Assembly (NCBI GenBank): GCA_949373085.1
Contig: CASICJ010000037.1
Coordinates: forward strand, 1-57,653
Direction of reading: 5' to 3'
DNA from: an uncultured Verrucomicrobiales bacterium
Lineage (GTDB): Bacteria > Verrucomicrobiota > Verrucomicrobiia > Verrucomicrobiales > Akkermansiaceae
Length of the DNA: 57,653 nucleotides
Within the stretch, counting starts at the first letter, position 1, and every line of letters begins with the position of its first letter. Below are positions 55,925-57,653 of the stretch, one piece after another. Position numbers and translations under genes: made by a program. The notes below the pieces were generated by a model that searched no databases, had not been told where the DNA came from, and saw only the letters and a program-made list of their open reading frames with translations.

Positions 55925-57343
55925 ATGAAGATAAAAATTCTTACGACCCTTTTCGCGCTCTTCTCGACTGCACTCAGCGATGATAAGAAGCCAAATATCA
56001 TTTACCTCATGCTTGATGAATGGGGATACTTTGAGTCCGGTCATATGGGGCATCCAGAATTACTGACTCCAAACATTGATCGTTTCGCAAGTGAAGGAAT
56101 GCGTTTCACCAATGCCTACGCAGGAGCCCCGGTATGCGGCCCAACTCGTTGTGTCCTTCTCACCGGCCTACATTCGGGTCACACTTCGATGCGATCCAAC
56201 AATGGATTTGCTTCTATCCGCGCGAATGAGCCCACCCTAGCAAGCATGCTTAAACCACAGGGCTATGCCACCGGAGGCTTTGGCAAGTGGGGGATTGGTG
56301 GTCGTGGAACCAGTGGAGTCCCTGAAAATCATGGGTTTGACGAATTCTTTGGATACTATGATCAGGTTCATGCCCACACTTTTTACCCGCAATACCTCAT
56401 TAGAAATAGTGAGGAAGTGCCATTAAAAGGCAATGACAGCACAAGCTTTTACGAAGGGAAAACCCACGCTCAGACCGAAATCTTTAAGGAATCGTTAGGC
56501 TTCATCGAGAAGCACCACGACAGGCCCTTCTTCTGCTACCTACCATGGACCCCGCCACACGGGCTCTGGGGTATCGATGAGGACCACCCTTCTTGGCAAC
56601 TCTTCAAGGACAAACCCTGGAAGGCTGGCCAGCGAACGAAGCGTGATGCACGGGTCTATGCAGCCTTCATGCACATGGTCGATCGACAGCTGGGAGAGAT
56701 CATCTCCCTCCTTAAAAAACTCAAAATTGATGACAACACTCTCATTTTCCTCTGCGGAGACAATGGAGGACAAGCCTACTTTAAAAGTCCAGATCGGCCC
56801 CATGGATTCTTCGGCCCCAACTTCAATCGTAAAACTGGCAAACGCTTTCGCGCCGGCAAGGGATCCCTTTATGAAGGAGGCCTCAAAGTCCCCTTCCTCG
56901 CTCGTTGGCCTCATAAGATCAAGGCAGGCGACGTGACCGATCACCTGTGTTACTTTCCAGATATTATGCCGACCTTAGCCGAGCTTGCCGGCGCAGAGTG
57001 CCCCAAAACTGATGGAGTCTCTTTCGTTTCCACTCTCAAGGCTCAAGCCCCACAAAAAACTCACGACTCCCTTTATTGGGAGTATCTCGGTCAAACAGCT
57101 GTCCGCATGAAAAACTGGAAAGCTTACCAAGCAAAAAAGGGAGAGTGGCAACTCTTTGACCTTTCCAAGGATCTCGAAGAAAATAACAATCTTTCGAAAT
57201 CTCAACCGGATATTCTTAATCAACTCATCGCAATCGCGAAATCGTCACACCGACCGATTCGTCCCGGAAAGATCTTCAACCGTGAACTGATTGATAAAGA
57301 CCGGAAGCAAGCTCCGCATGGAAAGAAACCAAAAAAGAAATAG
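55925..57343 (+). CDS. Sulfatase, S1-type, third of tandem set, with Asp-Glu metal pair
   Basis: 472-residue exported sulfatase. Signal peptide about 1-18. Formylglycine site Cys71 in VCGPTRCVLLTG. Other motifs: GGFGKWGIGG, YLPWTPPHGLW, LCGDNGGQ. The first metal motif reads YLMLDEWGYFESGH, giving Asp31-Glu32 instead of the usual Asp-Asp. The HxG after GFGK is also replaced (KWGIGG instead of KWHLG), as in a subset of S1 families. This suggests a different substrate or metal coordination. Converges with the CxxCH gene on the minus strand; the stops are 2 bp apart. Confidence 0.88.
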   Translation: MKIKILTTLFALFSTALSDDKKPNIIYLMLDEWGYFESGHMGHPELLTPNIDRFASEGMRFTNAYAGAPVCGPTRCVLLTGLHSGHTSMRSNNGFASIRANEPTLASMLKPQGYATGGFGKWGIGGRGTSGVPENHGFDEFFGYYDQVHAHTFYPQYLIRNSEEVPLKGNDSTSFYEGKTHAQTEIFKESLGFIEKHHDRPFFCYLPWTPPHGLWGIDEDHPSWQLFKDKPWKAGQRTKRDARVYAAFMHMVDRQLGEIISLLKKLKIDDNTLIFLCGDNGGQAYFKSPDRPHGFFGPNFNRKTGKRFRAGKGSLYEGGLKVPFLARWPHKIKAGDVTDHLCYFPDIMPTLAELAGAECPKTDGVSFVSTLKAQAPQKTHDSLYWEYLGQTAVRMKNWKAYQAKKGEWQLFDLSKDLEENNNLSKSQPDILNQLIAIAKSSHRPIRPGKIFNRELIDKDRKQAPHGKKPKKK

Positions 57344-57345
57344 CC

Positions 57346-57653
57346 TCACCTTTTTTGAAGATTCAGCGGCTGTGGACTTCGCAAATATGCAAAGAAATCA
57401 CTTAATTCCTGTTCACTGAGACCATTCAAAAGTCCGGGTGGCATCAAGCTTGCTCTCGTTGGCTCCAAAGATAGCACCTGGTCCGCAGCAATCGTCAAAG
57501 GAGCTCCGCCCGCAGGCTGCAAGATGATGACACGTTTATTTTTTGTCTTAAGAAAACCCATTAGCTTACGGCCATCCCCAACCTCCAGAATATAATTTTC
57601 GAAGCCTTCCCGGATTTCCCGGCTAGGTTCTAAAATTGAGGGGAGTAGAGTTT
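57346..57653 (-). CDS. PVC-type CxxCH haem protein, C-terminal fragment (runs off right edge)
   Basis: Open to base 57653 with no start in the window. The 102 visible codons match the C-terminal region of PVC-type haem-binding CxxCH proteins: SILEPSREIREGFENYILEV, DGRKLMGFLKTKNKRV, LMPPGLLNGLSEQELSDFFAYLRS and QPLN at the end. The CxxCH itself must lie beyond the edge. Third such protein type in the window, and it borders a sulfatase cluster. Confidence 0.85.
   Translation of the reverse strand, partial: TLLPSILEPSREIREGFENYILEVGDGRKLMGFLKTKNKRVIILQPAGGAPLTIAADQVLSLEPTRASLMPPGLLNGLSEQELSDFFAYLRSPQPLNLQKR

Overview
The window looks like a chromosome segment from a member of the Verrucomicrobiota (or a close PVC relative), probably an aerobic, polysaccharide-degrading, aquatic heterotroph. 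This is inferred from gene content: PSD1/DUF1549/DUF1553 haem-binding proteins paired with DUF1501 proteins, a DUF1592-type protein paired with DUF1552, PVC-type CxxCH proteins, DUF1080 proteins, an SHD1-PQQ propeller, a PEP-CTERM protein with an arginine tail, giant CotH/lamin-tail proteins and several sulfatases. Nearly every product carries a Sec, Tat or membrane-anchor signal, so this is a block of exported functions. I see no tRNA, rRNA, CRISPR array, transposase or phage gene.

Layout. 1-5537: broken CotH/lamin-tail giant protein, open at the left edge. 5611-7191: AA10-type lytic polysaccharide monooxygenase, divergent from a PSD1-DUF1501 operon (7316-11823). 11938-16918: secreted LamG-like protein, esterase, SHD1-PQQ propeller, DUF1080 protein. 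17167-19145: two hydrolases. 19580-21178: convergent DUF1080 protein and cysteine hydrolase. 21265-24758: cupin plus PVC-type CxxCH protein (frameshifted). 24865-27878: multidomain sulfatase (frameshifted). 28104-31896: second PSD1-DUF1501 operon, on the minus strand. 32166-40599: PEP-CTERM protein (frameshifted), its enlarged paralogue and an intact 1856-residue CotH/lamin-tail protein. 40671-44147: FG-GAP/ASPIC-UnbV/thioredoxin-like/TPR protein interrupted by one in-frame TGA. 44381-45871: papain-like peptidase. 46060-49996: DUF1592-type and DUF1552 proteins (the latter frameshifted). 50031-52569: BNR sialidase-like protein and Gfo/Idh/MocA oxidoreductase. 52818-57343: three tandem sulfatases. 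57346-57653: C-terminus of another PVC-type CxxCH protein.

Working together: LPMO, sulfatases, sialidase-like protein, esterases, DUF1080 proteins and the Gfo/Idh/MocA enzyme fit capture and desulfation/deacylation/depolymerisation of complex, sulfated glycans. The CxxCH proteins with Tat-exported DUF1501/DUF1552 partners probably act in the periplasm or at the cell surface; their biochemical role is not established.

Two points stand out. First, the TGA at 42543-42545 is followed at once by a perfect 8-bp hairpin with a GGUCG loop, spaced like a bacterial SECIS element, so this gene may encode a previously unrecognised selenoprotein. Second, five other genes are broken by seven indels, six of them apparent one-base insertions, with good coding on both sides. 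They look like recent mutations or assembly errors, and they must be resolved before any of these genes is called dead.
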